DNA of 64,000 bases from Brevundimonas sp. UBA7506 (GCF_002479495.1 NZ_DLNQ01000010.1:137776-201775); one strand, 5' to 3'; counted from the stretch's first letter, positions 18,558 through 26,976 are shown. Program-made: numbers and translations. Notes: generated by a model from the letters alone, not told the origin.

Positions 18558-18838
18558 CCGCCTCCGCCGTTCTCTATTGGGGGTTGGGCGCGGCCCAGGC
18601 CATGCTTTTGCTGGCCATGCTGCTGGCCGCCTTGCACATGATGCGCGGGCCGCGCGCGCAGGACCGCGTCCTGGGTCTCGACACCCTCTATCTGAACGCC
18701 ATGCTGCTGATCCTGGTTCAGGGAATGCGCAGCGGGGTCAGCCTCTACTTCGAGGCGGCCCTGATCATCGGCATGCTGGGCTTCACCGCCACCGTCGCCC
18801 TGGCCAAGTTCCTGATGCGTGGCGAGGTGATCGAATGA
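18554..18838 (+). CDS. mnhF: Antiporter subunit F (MnhF)
   Basis: A 94-residue protein with three membrane helices and the family motif MMRGPRAQDRVLGLDTLYLN between helices 1 and 2; the Asp in this loop is conserved in MnhF/MrpF. It overlaps mnhE and mnhG by 4 bp each, consistent with one polycistronic message. Confidence 0.9.
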   Translation: MTASAVLYWGLGAAQAMLLLAMLLAALHMMRGPRAQDRVLGLDTLYLNAMLLILVQGMRSGVSLYFEAALIIGMLGFTATVALAKFLMRGEVIE

Positions 18839-19173
18839 CCCCTTCCGACCTACCGCTGTGGGCGGCCTGGACCATCGTCGCCGTCACGGTTTTCGGCAGC
18901 CTGCTGGCGCTGATCGGCTCCGTCGGCCTTGTGGTTCTGAAACGCTTCTATGAGCGGGTTCATGCGCCCACTCTGGGAGCCACCCTGGGCATGGCGCTGA
19001 TCGTCGTGGCCTCGGTCGCCTTCTGGTCACTGACCGAGGGGCGGCTTGCGCTCCGCGACCTGCTCATCGGGGTCTTCCTGACCGTCACGACGCCCGTGAC
19101 CCTGATCCTGCTGGCCCGCGCCGCCGTCTATCGCGACCGCGTCGAGGGCGATAAGGCTGCACCGCCGGAATAG
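18835..19173 (+). CDS. mnhG: Antiporter subunit G (MnhG)
   Basis: A 112-residue last subunit of the antiporter. It has three hydrophobic helices and the MnhG signature LIGSVGLVVLKRFYERVHAP followed by TLGATLGMALIV. With subunits A/B, C, D, E and F upstream the complex is complete, so the operon should form a functional Na+ or K+/H+ antiporter for pH and salt homeostasis. The short basic tail ends at a TAG with no obvious terminator. Confidence 0.92.
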   Translation: MTPSDLPLWAAWTIVAVTVFGSLLALIGSVGLVVLKRFYERVHAPTLGATLGMALIVVASVAFWSLTEGRLALRDLLIGVFLTVTTPVTLILLARAAVYRDRVEGDKAAPPE

Positions 19174-19251
19174 GGCGACAGATCGTCACGAGCGCAACGC
19201 CGGCCATCTTAGAAGCGTTGCAGATCAAGACCACTAAGATACGGAGTCATC

Positions 19252-19497
19252 ATGGCGGCGGTTTTTGAAGTGACCCTCGGCGCGGAGGACGGCTCCTCGC
19301 GGCTGATCCGGACAGAAGCCCTCAGCGCCGATGACGCACGAGACGCCGTTCAGAGCCACCTTCGTCCAGGCGAGACCATCATTTTCGTTGAAGCTGCTGA
19401 ACTCGATGAACTGGACGAAGACGGCTTGAGAGATCATCCCCAGGATGGGGCTGATCTGAATCTCGCACCATCCCCAAAGACCAGCGATCTTCTCTAA
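19252..19497 (+). CDS. Small hypothetical protein
   Basis: An 81-residue soluble, acidic protein: an N-terminal stretch FEVTLGAEDGSSRLIRTEAL with alternating pattern suggests a small beta sheet, then SADDARDAVQSHLRPGETII (helix plus strand), and an acidic tail ELDELDEDGLRDH. No family recognised. The ATG at 19252 follows ACGGAG. It lies 78 bp after mnhG on the same strand and before a hairpin at 19557, so it is probably a separate short transcript. Confidence 0.55.
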   Translation: MAAVFEVTLGAEDGSSRLIRTEALSADDARDAVQSHLRPGETIIFVEAAELDELDEDGLRDHPQDGADLNLAPSPKTSDLL

Positions 19498-19556
19498 ATA
19501 GGCACGACTAATCACCCCGTCGTTTGATGCGGCAGACAGCATTATCAGCTTGGGAC

Positions 19557-19588
19557 GGTGCCTGCTTGCTCGCGTTTGAGCAGGCACC
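19557..19588. terminator. Hairpin between convergent genes (possible bidirectional terminator)
   Basis: Perfect 10-bp arms GGTGCCTGCT (19557-19566) and AGCAGGCACC (19579-19588) surround a 12-base loop. It lies between the 81-residue plus-strand gene and the minus-strand decarboxylase gene, where a shared terminator is expected. There is no T-run on either side, so intrinsic termination is uncertain. Confidence 0.5.
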
Positions 19589-19689
19589 CTGACGTCAGAC
19601 AAGCGCCAGGAGCGGACATTGGCGTCAAGCCGGTCATCGGACTCTCGGGAAGGTCGCGGCGCCCCTGAGCAGGGACGCCGCGTTCGCAA

Positions 19690-20145
19690 TCAGGGTTGCG
19701 CTTTCACCGGCAAACGGAACGGCGCGCCCAAGCGGTTGAACGCGTTCATGGCTGCGATGGCGATGGTGAGGTCCACCAGGTCCTTCGGCTCGAACGTCGC
19801 ACTGGCAGCGGCATAGGCCTCGTCCGACGCGTGGGTCTCGCTGACTCGGGTCACCTCCTCCGCCCAGGCCAGCGCGGCCCGATAGGTTTCGGGGAATAGG
19901 TGCGGGACCTCCTCCCACACAGGGACCAGGACGACCTTGTCGATTGGCATCGTCTTCAGAAGGTCCCGCGTGTGGAGGTCGATACAATGAGCGCAGCCGT
20001 TGATCTGCGACACCCGAAGGAACACGAGGTGGATCAGTTCTTCCGGAAGGTTGGTCCCGGTCATGAGGTAGTGGTGGACGCCGTAGAGGGCCTTCGCGCC
20101 CTCCGGCGCCACGGAATGCCAAGTCAGGCGGGTCATCGTCGTCAT
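19690..20145 (-). CDS. Carboxymuconolactone decarboxylase/AhpD-like protein (ECF41 partner)
   Basis: A 151-residue member of the AhpD/CMD alkylhydroperoxidase superfamily. The redox motif is FLRVSQINGCAHCIDLHTRD (CxxC with a His three residues after the second Cys), and the C-terminal half has TYRAALAWAEEVTRV and LTIAIAAMNAFNRLGAPF, typical of the family. COE-type genes (carboxymuconolactone decarboxylase, oxidoreductase or epimerase) are the standard neighbours and targets of ECF41 sigma factors, and here it is divergent from one. The ATG at 20145 is chosen because GGAG precedes it by 7 bases and because the ECF41-type promoter at 20190-20216 lies downstream of the more distant in-frame start. 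Confidence 0.85.
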   Translation of the reverse strand: MTTMTRLTWHSVAPEGAKALYGVHHYLMTGTNLPEELIHLVFLRVSQINGCAHCIDLHTRDLLKTMPIDKVVLVPVWEEVPHLFPETYRAALAWAEEVTRVSETHASDEAYAAASATFEPKDLVDLTIAIAAMNAFNRLGAPFRLPVKAQP

Positions 20146-20189
20146 GGGAGGTCTCCATTCTGCGCCGTCCATCGGCGCGGTGAAGACTT

Positions 20190-20216
20190 GACGAGGCAGG
20201 CCGGCGGGATGTGACA
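20190..20216 (-). promoter_or_regulatory. ECF41-type promoter for the AhpD-like gene
   Basis: On the minus strand TGTCACA (20216-20210) is followed after exactly 16 bases by CGTC (20193-20190). This equals the published ECF41 consensus TGTCACA-N16-CGTC. Transcription would begin near 20183, about 38 bases ahead of the 20145 start codon. Confidence 0.8.
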
Positions 20217-20239
20217 TCCGGACGGCCGCACTGCGGGCA

Positions 20240-20266
20240 CGTCACATCTCAGGCCGTTCGATCGTC
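20240..20266 (+). promoter_or_regulatory. ECF41-type promoter for the sigma factor gene (autoregulation)
   Basis: CGTCACA (20240-20246), one mismatch from TGTCACA, is followed after exactly 16 bases by CGTC (20263-20266). It lies 31 bases ahead of the sigma factor ATG at 20298 and back-to-back with the minus-strand site, implying that the sigma factor drives both itself and its partner. Confidence 0.7.
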
Positions 20267-20297
20267 ATCCTTACACGACCACCAGGAATGCTGCGCG

Positions 20298-21164
20298 ATG
20301 ACGCCGACGGACTCGAAAACCGAAACTTTCGAAGCGGAACGCCCGCGTCTGCTTCGTCTTGCGTACCGGATGCTCGGCTCGCTGAGCGAGGCCGAGGATG
20401 TCGTTCAGGATGGCTGGCTCCGGTGGACAGGCGTCAGCCTGAGTGTCGAAGCGCCCGCTGCCTATCTCACGCGCATCATCACCCGCCTGTGCCTCGACCG
20501 CCTGAAGTCGGCCCGGGCGCGCCGAGAGACCTATGTCGGGCCGTGGCTCCCCGACCCCTTGGTGGAGGCGCTCGATCCGGCGGAGACGATCGCCGACGAC
20601 GTCACGGTGACCCTTATGCTGGCCATGGAGCGTCTGTCGCCGCTCGAACGCGCGGCCTTCCTTCTGCACGACATCTTCGAGGTGCCGCTCAAGGATGTCG
20701 CCGCCACGCTCGATCGAGAGCCAGCCGCGGTTCGGCAGCTGGCGTCCCGCGCCCGCAGAAACGTCAAAGCCGAGCGGAGCCGCTATTCGCTCGGGGCCGC
20801 GGAAGCTGACCGGATCGCGCGCGCCTTCTTCGAGGCCGCGCACGGCGGCGATACGGCGAGCTTGGCGGGTCTCCTCGCTCGGGACGTCGAGATTCACGCT
20901 GACGGCGGCGGCAAGGTGTCGGCGTTCCGCAACATCGTGCGCGGCATCGACAACGTCCTCCGGCTGTTCAGCCATGTTTCAAGCAATCCGCGACAACGGC
21001 CGACCCTGGTCCGCACGGCCGTCATCGACGGCCTGCCCGGCTACGTCAGCTACAACCCGGACGGCCGTCTCCAGACGACCGCGCTGGATCTCGAGGATGG
21101 ACGGATCCGCGCCATCTACATCGTCCGCAACCCAGACAAGCTGACGCACGTGACTACAGGCTAG
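20298..21164 (+). CDS. sigJ: ECF41 (SigJ-type) RNA polymerase sigma factor
   Basis: This 288-residue sigma factor has region 2 (RLLRLAYRMLGSLSEAEDVVQD, residues ~14-35), region 4 (LSPLERAAFLLHDIFEVPLKDVAATL) and, after residue ~175, a SnoaL-like C-terminal domain in place of an anti-sigma factor. The family's WLPDPL motif (after YVGP) and the terminal NPDKL motif are both present; this domain controls activity from within the protein. The ATG at 20298 (MTPTDSKTET) gives the normal family length. Divergent from its AhpD-like partner with an ECF41 promoter in each direction. Confidence 0.92.
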   Translation: MTPTDSKTETFEAERPRLLRLAYRMLGSLSEAEDVVQDGWLRWTGVSLSVEAPAAYLTRIITRLCLDRLKSARARRETYVGPWLPDPLVEALDPAETIADDVTVTLMLAMERLSPLERAAFLLHDIFEVPLKDVAATLDREPAAVRQLASRARRNVKAERSRYSLGAAEADRIARAFFEAAHGGDTASLAGLLARDVEIHADGGGKVSAFRNIVRGIDNVLRLFSHVSSNPRQRPTLVRTAVIDGLPGYVSYNPDGRLQTTALDLEDGRIRAIYIVRNPDKLTHVTTG

Positions 21165-21216
21165 CCGAGAAGAGGCTGAAACGCGCCAGATGCAGACATT
21201 GAGGCCTGCCTAGTTA

Positions 21217-21257
21217 GCGGACGTTCGTGCGCGCTACGCTGAAAGCCCGATCCCGAC
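21217..21257 (+). repeat. Intergenic repeat copy A
   Basis: Starts GCGGACGTTCGTGCGCGC and ends GCTGAAAGCCCGATC. It shares the layout GCGGAC(A/G)TT, about 20 bases, then GAA-A/T-GC-C-GA with copies B, C and D. It lies in the 134-bp gap before the DUF6161-like gene; a partial TGCAGACATT also occurs at 21191. Confidence 0.5.
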
Positions 21258-21298
21258 CCGTCGCGGATGTTCAGGGGGGGGGCTCCGATGAACGCCTC

Positions 21299-22492
21299 TT
21301 AACGTGCCAGGAAACGACCGAGGGCTGAGGCAAGGTTAGGGTCTAAGCCACCCTCTTCCTTCACGATTCCGTCCGGAGTGCTCCTAAAGAGCGCGTTCAA
21401 TACGATCTGTCGGTCAGAATCGCCAGGTGCTGAAACCTCGGTCAGAGCCAAGTACGTCGTCGTCATCGTGGCGCGTTCTTCGGCATCCTGCCTGAGGTGA
21501 TGCTGGCTCAGGTACAGCTTGGTCAGGAGCCTCCCGATCCAGAAAAGCATCCCTGCAGACGTGGCTAGGCCCGCTGAGGCAACAACCGTCAGACCCGGCG
21601 GAAGAGAGGTCGTCGGAGTCGTCAGAAGGTAGAAGCCGACGCCCCCGAACATCCCCACTAGACAGATGAACGCCAATGGGAAGTACACCCAAAGCCAACC
21701 CTGCATGACGCCTTCCGAGGCCTTATGCTTAGCTGCTTTCTTTTCCCAGTATTCCACTGGAGCTTTGAGCGCCATTTTTTCCGTGAACGTCACGTCAGTC
21801 GCGTGGAGCTTAGCCATCGCCGACCGCTCTCGCGCGCGAGCTTTCAAAGAGGTGCGGAGCCACCGCCGGGTCAATGTTTTCGACCAAGTCGCCGCGGTGC
21901 TGGCGGCGGTCTCAACGGCCCCCTTCCATTCCTCTGATCGAAGGCTCTCCCGTTCTCTGACGTCGTCGAATAGTTTGGCGGCGGCATTTCGGTAACTGGT
22001 CCGCTCCCGCTTGAACCTTTCCGCCTCGCCCGCCGCGAACAGGACTTCGGGGTTCAGGACCAGAGAGGCACCTCGCCACTGTTGGTTGGTGCCTATGTTC
22101 GCAAATGAAACCAGCTCTTGGCTCAAGGCGAAAGCAAACTTGGCAGCCTCTTCGCCGGCCAAGTCTCTGATCTCAAAAATTTGCCTGGCGGCATCCGTGC
22201 CGGGGTGGGGCGGCGCGTAGTTGTCGTTCAGGTGGCGGGCGAAGATAGAGGCGGCCTCCTGGAGGAGGGCCTTCCCCTCCATGGCGTTCGTGACCTCCTG
22301 TTTGGCGGAGGCTAGTCGCGTGGGAAGGTAGTGCGCCAAGTTTGCAGGATCTGGCCCATGTGCCCCAGAGAGCCATCGCCAGGCGGTTTCGGTTTCCTCC
22401 AGCCACTTGGCAACTTGTCGCCACGACCGAAACGACACTTCCGCGTGCCGGCCTAAGGGCACCCGCACTTCTCCAGTCTGAACATCTGACAT
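21299..22492 (-). CDS. DUF6161-like two-TM protein, putative defence-associated
   Basis: A 397-residue protein of unknown function. The N-terminal ~250 residues are soluble and helical. Two membrane helices follow: VYFPLAFICLVGMFGGVGFYLL and VVASAGLATSAGMLFWIG. After them comes RLLTKLYLSQHHLRQDAEERATMTTTYLAL, which resembles the C-terminal signature of DUF6161 (basic-aliphatic-SxxHLxxDAxER); the assignment is from memory. The ATG at 22492 follows GGGAGGT and is preferred to an upstream in-frame start. It points away from the HEPN gene and is bounded by repeats A and B. Confidence 0.65.
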   Translation of the reverse strand: MSDVQTGEVRVPLGRHAEVSFRSWRQVAKWLEETETAWRWLSGAHGPDPANLAHYLPTRLASAKQEVTNAMEGKALLQEAASIFARHLNDNYAPPHPGTDAARQIFEIRDLAGEEAAKFAFALSQELVSFANIGTNQQWRGASLVLNPEVLFAAGEAERFKRERTSYRNAAAKLFDDVRERESLRSEEWKGAVETAASTAATWSKTLTRRWLRTSLKARARERSAMAKLHATDVTFTEKMALKAPVEYWEKKAAKHKASEGVMQGWLWVYFPLAFICLVGMFGGVGFYLLTTPTTSLPPGLTVVASAGLATSAGMLFWIGRLLTKLYLSQHHLRQDAEERATMTTTYLALTEVSAPGDSDRQIVLNALFRSTPDGIVKEEGGLDPNLASALGRFLAR

Positions 22493-22645
22493 CGGCACCT
22501 CCCAGCTTGAGGTTGTGCACGCCGAACGCGGTGGCGTCACCAAGGATTACCACCGGACGATTGTCCCTTTCGGTGCGGACGCTCCAAATCGACCAGTAAA
22601 AGACGCTTCGACACGAGCCCGTTCTACGTCGCCGACGCGCCAACA

Positions 22646-22680
22646 CCGGACGTTGGCATGCAGCCCAAAAGCGGACTATT
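22646..22680 (+). repeat. Intergenic repeat copy B
   Basis: Starts CCGGACGTTGGCATGC and ends CCCAAAAGCGGACTATT. It is the most divergent of the four copies. It lies in the 220-bp gap between the divergent DUF6161-like and HEPN genes, 32 bp ahead of the HEPN start codon. Confidence 0.4.
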
Positions 22681-22712
22681 GAAGAACGCCAGTTTCTGAC
22701 AGGGCGGGGAAG

Positions 22713-23351
22713 ATGGCGTCAAACGCTTTTGGCAGCTTCGAAACATTACTCGGATCAGTAGATCAGCTTATCGAAATCCATGGTCGATTGCAGACTGGCG
22801 CTGGCCGCCGCCACAGGCAGGACGCCCTGCACCGATCCGGCGTCGTCCTGACCGTGGCGGCTTGGCAGGCATACGTTGAAAAGGTCTCCGTTGACGCGCT
22901 CGACTGGATCGAGAACCAAGTCGCGGGTCCAGTGCAAGGTGCCCCTCCGCCCCCACACTGGGCACGCGCGAGTTTCGCATTCCGGAAACCAGCCGTCCGA
23001 AAGGCCATTGGAGATTTGAACACGCCCAACACGCAGAATGTGCGGAGGTTGTTCGAGTCATCGTTTGGTTTTGACCCCCGCAGTTGCTGGGTGTGGCAGG
23101 TCTCCACTCGCGATTGGAACGCGGCTGCCTACGCTACGCGGACGGATGATTGGCTTAGAATCCGGCACACGATCGCGCATGGGTTCGATCTCCCGAACAA
23201 CATGCCTTGGATCAAGAACTCTACAGGACAGGCACGGCTCACGTTAGGTTTGCTCGAGGAGTGCAAGAAGCACTTTCACCGTAAGGCCAGACTCACCGAT
23301 GCTGCCTTTTCGACGCATCTGGAAGGAGAGTACGGGCACCGCCCTTGGTAG
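22713..23351 (+). CDS. HEPN-domain protein (RiboL-PSP-HEPN-like)
   Basis: A 212-residue all-helical protein. SFETLLGSVDQLIEIHGRLQ at the N-terminus, GVVLTVAAWQAYVEKVSVDAL in the middle and RIRHTIAHGFDLP near residue 148 fit the RiboL-PSP-HEPN family; RHTIAH supplies the R-x4-H motif of HEPN ribonucleases. HEPN proteins often act as RNases in toxin-antitoxin and anti-phage systems, but some are only structural. No antitoxin (MNT or similar) is adjacent. It is followed after 219 bp, with repeat C, by the helicase-nuclease gene. Confidence 0.7.
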   Translation: MASNAFGSFETLLGSVDQLIEIHGRLQTGAGRRHRQDALHRSGVVLTVAAWQAYVEKVSVDALDWIENQVAGPVQGAPPPPHWARASFAFRKPAVRKAIGDLNTPNTQNVRRLFESSFGFDPRSCWVWQVSTRDWNAAAYATRTDDWLRIRHTIAHGFDLPNNMPWIKNSTGQARLTLGLLEECKKHFHRKARLTDAAFSTHLEGEYGHRPW

Positions 23352-23393
23352 ACGTTTTGGTCGACAATTCTGCTAGCTCCGCCTCGCGCCATG

Positions 23394-23428
23394 TGCGGAC
23401 ACTCGCGTCTCGGCCAGAAGCCGACATT
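23394..23428 (+). repeat. Intergenic repeat copy C
   Basis: Starts TGCGGACACTCGCGTC and ends CCAGAAGCCGACATT. It aligns with copy D over about 45 bases (roughly 70% identity by eye), including GCGCCAT just upstream in both. It lies between the HEPN and helicase genes. Confidence 0.55.
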
Positions 23429-23570
23429 AGCCTGCGACTAAGCGGGTCTCCTCGCGCTAATCGCTATTTGGCGAAAAAAGCTCGCTTGAGCAGGTAAACG
23501 ACTCCAGTGACGCTACGCTCGATGCACGTGCCACCTTCGATGTCGGATTCACTCTTGCCACGCGCTACCC

Positions 23571-26500
23571 ATGGGACGGCCGATCAGCGCTGATCCGATC
23601 GAGCAGGACGATCTCTTTGCGGAGGACGTCACTCTCGACCTTCCCCCGGTCTTCGCACTTGAGGGTAGGTTGCTGGGCAGCCCCATTCGCCAACAAGCAC
23701 GCCCCCAGACGAAGATCGACTGCCGGCTTAAGCCATTCACCTTTCGCCGCACCAGCGGATTCAAGGCCAACCTTTCTTCAGGCGAAACACTGGTCGTCGT
23801 CGGTTCCAAGACATCCACCAAGTTCGAAGCCGATCTCGTCCTGTTAGCGCCAGGCGCTGTTCACGCCGGCGACGTCGCAGCGATCCTCGAACGGGGCGAC
23901 GGTCGGTGGCTTTTTCCATTACCCGTGGACCCTTCTTCCTTGAGTGACGAAGAGATGCAGGCGCGTCTCGGCGCAGTCACACTCTCATGGGAAGACGCAG
24001 TTCATCTGCGAGAGAGTCGACCCGCGGCTGTCGGACGGCCGGCGGCTCCCGGCCTCAGGCGACCCCAGATTGGCGCCCTCCACGCCGCTTTGGCGCACGC
24101 GACGCGATCTACGCAACCTGCGACAGTCGTGATGCCGACTGGCACCGGCAAGACGGAAACGATGCTGGCGCTCAACGCCCGGCAGCGATTCGAGCGTCTT
24201 CTTGTCGTGGTGCCCACCGACGCGCTTAGGGACCAAATCGGCCGCAAGTTCGAGTCCTTCGGCGTGCTTAAGGCCCAAGCTTGCCTGGACGACGCTGCCA
24301 TCCACCCGGTGGTGTTGCGCCTGTCCCATATTCCAAGCTCCGTTGCAGAGGTCGACGCGATCTTTAATCGGGCGAACGTCATGGTGACCACTATGCACGT
24401 CGCGGGTCGAGCGGATGCGGACGTCCAAGAGCGGATGGCAGCACGAGCGGACGCATTGTTCATCGACGAAGCGCACCACATTGGTGCGCGGACCTGGACT
24501 GAGTTTCGTCGGCTGTTCGCTGACCGAAGCCCCCCAATCCCGGTCGTCCAGTTCACAGCCACACCCTTCCGTGAGGACGGTCGGCGCGTGGATGGTGAGT
24601 TCATCTACACGTACCCGCTGAAGAAGGCGCAAGAGGAAGGCTACTTCAAACCCATCCGCTTTGAGGCCGTGTTCGGGCTTGAGCGTGATGACGCGGACCT
24701 AGCTATCGCGCAAAAGGTCGGCGGCACCTTGGAAGCCGATCTCGGTGCCGGGCTGAACCATCTCGCGATGGCACGCTGCAACACGATCGATCGCGCGAAG
24801 CAGCTGCACCGTCTCTACTCGGATATCTATCCGCAGCACCGGCCGGTGATCGTCCACAGCCAACAGTCGATGCGTGAGCGGTCGGAAAATCTCGCCGCGC
24901 TTCGCAGTTTCAACAGCAGAATCATCGTCTGCGTCGACATGCTGGGCGAGGGCTTCGACCTCCCCGAATTAAAGATCGCTGCGCTGCACGATCACCACAA
25001 GAGTGTCGCAGTGACGATCCAGTTTGTCGGCCGGTTCACGCGGCAGGACCCCACCCTTGGCGACGCCACAGTCATCGCCAATACCGGCGTCGACGACATC
25101 GATCGCTCCCTCGCTAAACTCTATGCCGAAGATGCCGACTGGAACGCGTTGGTCGAGGCGCTGAGCTCAGCACGCATTGAGCGTCAGGTCCGTCGGGCCG
25201 AGATGTTCAGGGGTTTCGTCGGCACATTGAACGACATCCCCTTGCAGACCCTCGAGCCCAAGATGAACGCGGTGGTCTATAGGACTTCGTGCGTCAACTG
25301 GGATCCCTTCCGCGCCGAGGATCTCCACGACGCCGGCGTGTTCCTCGGCATGAAGGTGAATCCCCATCAGGGCGTAGCTATCTTCGTCACCCGCGCGGAA
25401 GAACAGGCGCCTTGGACAAGCGCTCAGCACGCGATCGACGTAACGTGGGACCTCCACATGATGCACTGGGACGCGTCGACTCGTCTGCTTTACGTAAGCA
25501 GCTCCGTTAAAGGGACTTTCGACCGCCTCGCGAAGGCCGTCTGCGGCGAGGATGCGCGGCGGATCGAAGGCGAGGACGTCTTCCGCAGCCTCGCCGGCTT
25601 CAAGCGGCTTATCCTCCGCAATCTCGGTTTGACCCACCACCAAGGACGCGGCGTTCGTTATTCAATGTACATGGGGGTCGACGTTGCCGAGGGCCTCGAC
25701 AACGCGAAGTCACAAGCCCGCATCAAGAACAACGTTTTCGGGACGGGTTTCCTGGACGGCGCGCCGGCAGCTCGTGGCTGTTCGGCCAAGGGAAAATTCT
25801 GGTCAATCTCCCGCGTCAGGGACCTGACCGATTGGGTGGACTGGTGTCAGGACATCGGTCGCTCGGTCACCGACGCTGGGATTACCACGGACGGCGTGTT
25901 CAGGAGCGCAATGCGCCCCCGGCAGATCAGCGAACGCCCGGCGGTTCCGCCGGTCGCAATCCACTGGCCGGAGTCACTGCTCACCCAGCTCGAAGACAGG
26001 GTCGAAATCGCCTTTGGCGACCAAATCGCTCTTCTCACGGAGTGCGATATCGAGCTGGCAGACCATAGCCGGTCCGGTCCCTTGCGCTTCATCGTTCGCA
26101 ACGACACGCAGGCTGCGGAATTTGATCTGGTCTTCAGCGAGGGAGGGGCTCGCTACCCGCAAACGAAGGGACCGCGCGCGACGATCAAGATCGGTAGCAA
26201 GCTGCAAACGCTGTCGGAGGCCTTCGCAGACGACTCGCCGCAGATCGATTTTGGGGACGGGTCCCTATTGATCTACAGCCACCTCTACGTGCTGCCCGAA
26301 GGCCAGACTCCTGCACCGTATCCACCTGAGAAGATCGACACCTGGGACTGGAGCAAGACCGACATTCGCGCGGAATCCCAAGGCCCCTCCAAGCGGGCAG
26401 ACTCTGTCCAGCGGCTGGTGATTGAAACCCTTATCGCGGACGAAACGCCCTACGACATCATCTTTGATGACGACGGCGCGGGTGAGATCGCGGACGTCGT

Positions 26501-26912
26501 CGCCATCCGGGTGACTGAGAGTGTCGTCTACGTCACGCTTTACCACTGCAAATACTCCAGCAACGATGCTCCCGGGGCGCGCGTGAAGGATCTCTATGAG
26601 GTCTGCGGCCAGGCGCAGAAATCCGCTCGCTGGCGGGACCGCCCCAATCGCATGTTCCAGCACATGCTGAAGCGCGAAAGGCTCCGCTTGGAGCGAGGGG
26701 TGCCGTCGCGCTTCGAACAGGGCACGGCCGCCTCCCTAAAGAAGCTAAAGTCAGGTTGGCAGGACTACCGGTACGAATACGACGTGAAAATTGTACAGCC
26801 CGGCCTATCGCGCAGGGCAGTTGGCGAGGAGGGTCTTCATCTGCTCGCCGGCGCGGAGACCTATCTGCTTGAAACGCGCGCCATGCCTTTGAGAATTATC
26901 GCAAGCGAGTGA
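23571..26912 (+). CDS. Superfamily 2 DEAD/DEAH helicase with C-terminal nuclease-like domain
   Basis: A 1113-residue protein. Residues 1-150 are an unassigned beta-rich domain. The SF2 helicase core follows: Walker A VMPTGTGKTETML (about 187), FIDEAHHIGART (about 298), VQFTATPFRED (about 327) and VDMLGEGFDLPEL through QFVGRFTRQD (about 458-490). Residues ~500-880 are unassigned. Near the C-terminus IIFDDDGAGEIADVVAIRV, then VYVTLYHCKYSS (about 960-1000), has the Asp, spacing and terminal Lys of a PD-(D/E)xK restriction-type nuclease. Such fusions resemble restriction or anti-phage effectors. No methylase lies beside it, so it is not a classic restriction system. It is flanked by repeats C and D. 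Confidence 0.82.
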   Translation: MGRPISADPIEQDDLFAEDVTLDLPPVFALEGRLLGSPIRQQARPQTKIDCRLKPFTFRRTSGFKANLSSGETLVVVGSKTSTKFEADLVLLAPGAVHAGDVAAILERGDGRWLFPLPVDPSSLSDEEMQARLGAVTLSWEDAVHLRESRPAAVGRPAAPGLRRPQIGALHAALAHATRSTQPATVVMPTGTGKTETMLALNARQRFERLLVVVPTDALRDQIGRKFESFGVLKAQACLDDAAIHPVVLRLSHIPSSVAEVDAIFNRANVMVTTMHVAGRADADVQERMAARADALFIDEAHHIGARTWTEFRRLFADRSPPIPVVQFTATPFREDGRRVDGEFIYTYPLKKAQEEGYFKPIRFEAVFGLERDDADLAIAQKVGGTLEADLGAGLNHLAMARCNTIDRAKQLHRLYSDIYPQHRPVIVHSQQSMRERSENLAALRSFNSRIIVCVDMLGEGFDLPELKIAALHDHHKSVAVTIQFVGRFTRQDPTLGDATVIANTGVDDIDRSLAKLYAEDADWNALVEALSSARIERQVRRAEMFRGFVGTLNDIPLQTLEPKMNAVVYRTSCVNWDPFRAEDLHDAGVFLGMKVNPHQGVAIFVTRAEEQAPWTSAQHAIDVTWDLHMMHWDASTRLLYVSSSVKGTFDRLAKAVCGEDARRIEGEDVFRSLAGFKRLILRNLGLTHHQGRGVRYSMYMGVDVAEGLDNAKSQARIKNNVFGTGFLDGAPAARGCSAKGKFWSISRVRDLTDWVDWCQDIGRSVTDAGITTDGVFRSAMRPRQISERPAVPPVAIHWPESLLTQLEDRVEIAFGDQIALLTECDIELADHSRSGPLRFIVRNDTQAAEFDLVFSEGGARYPQTKGPRATIKIGSKLQTLSEAFADDSPQIDFGDGSLLIYSHLYVLPEGQTPAPYPPEKIDTWDWSKTDIRAESQGPSKRADSVQRLVIETLIADETPYDIIFDDDGAGEIADVVAIRVTESVVYVTLYHCKYSSNDAPGARVKDLYEVCGQAQKSARWRDRPNRMFQHMLKRERLRLERGVPSRFEQGTAASLKKLKSGWQDYRYEYDVKIVQPGLSRRAVGEEGLHLLAGAETYLLETRAMPLRIIASE

Positions 26913-26941
26913 GCCATCTCCGGAGTCGCTCCTGCGCCATT

Positions 26942-26976
26942 TGCGGACATTGGCGCTCCGCCTGAATGCCGACATC
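26942..26976 (+). repeat. Intergenic repeat copy D
   Basis: Starts TGCGGACATTGGCGCTC and ends CTGAATGCCGACATC. It fills the 63-bp gap between the convergent helicase and merR genes, its last base touching the merR stop codon. With copies A-C it means every gap bordering the three-gene block holds one copy. Confidence 0.55.

Noticed and set aside
21217..26976. Reading repeats A-D as integron attC sites
   Set aside because: The two conserved parts are direct-type (GCGGAC and GCCGAC) rather than the inverted arms needed for an attC fold, genes differ in orientation, and no IntI-type integrase is present.
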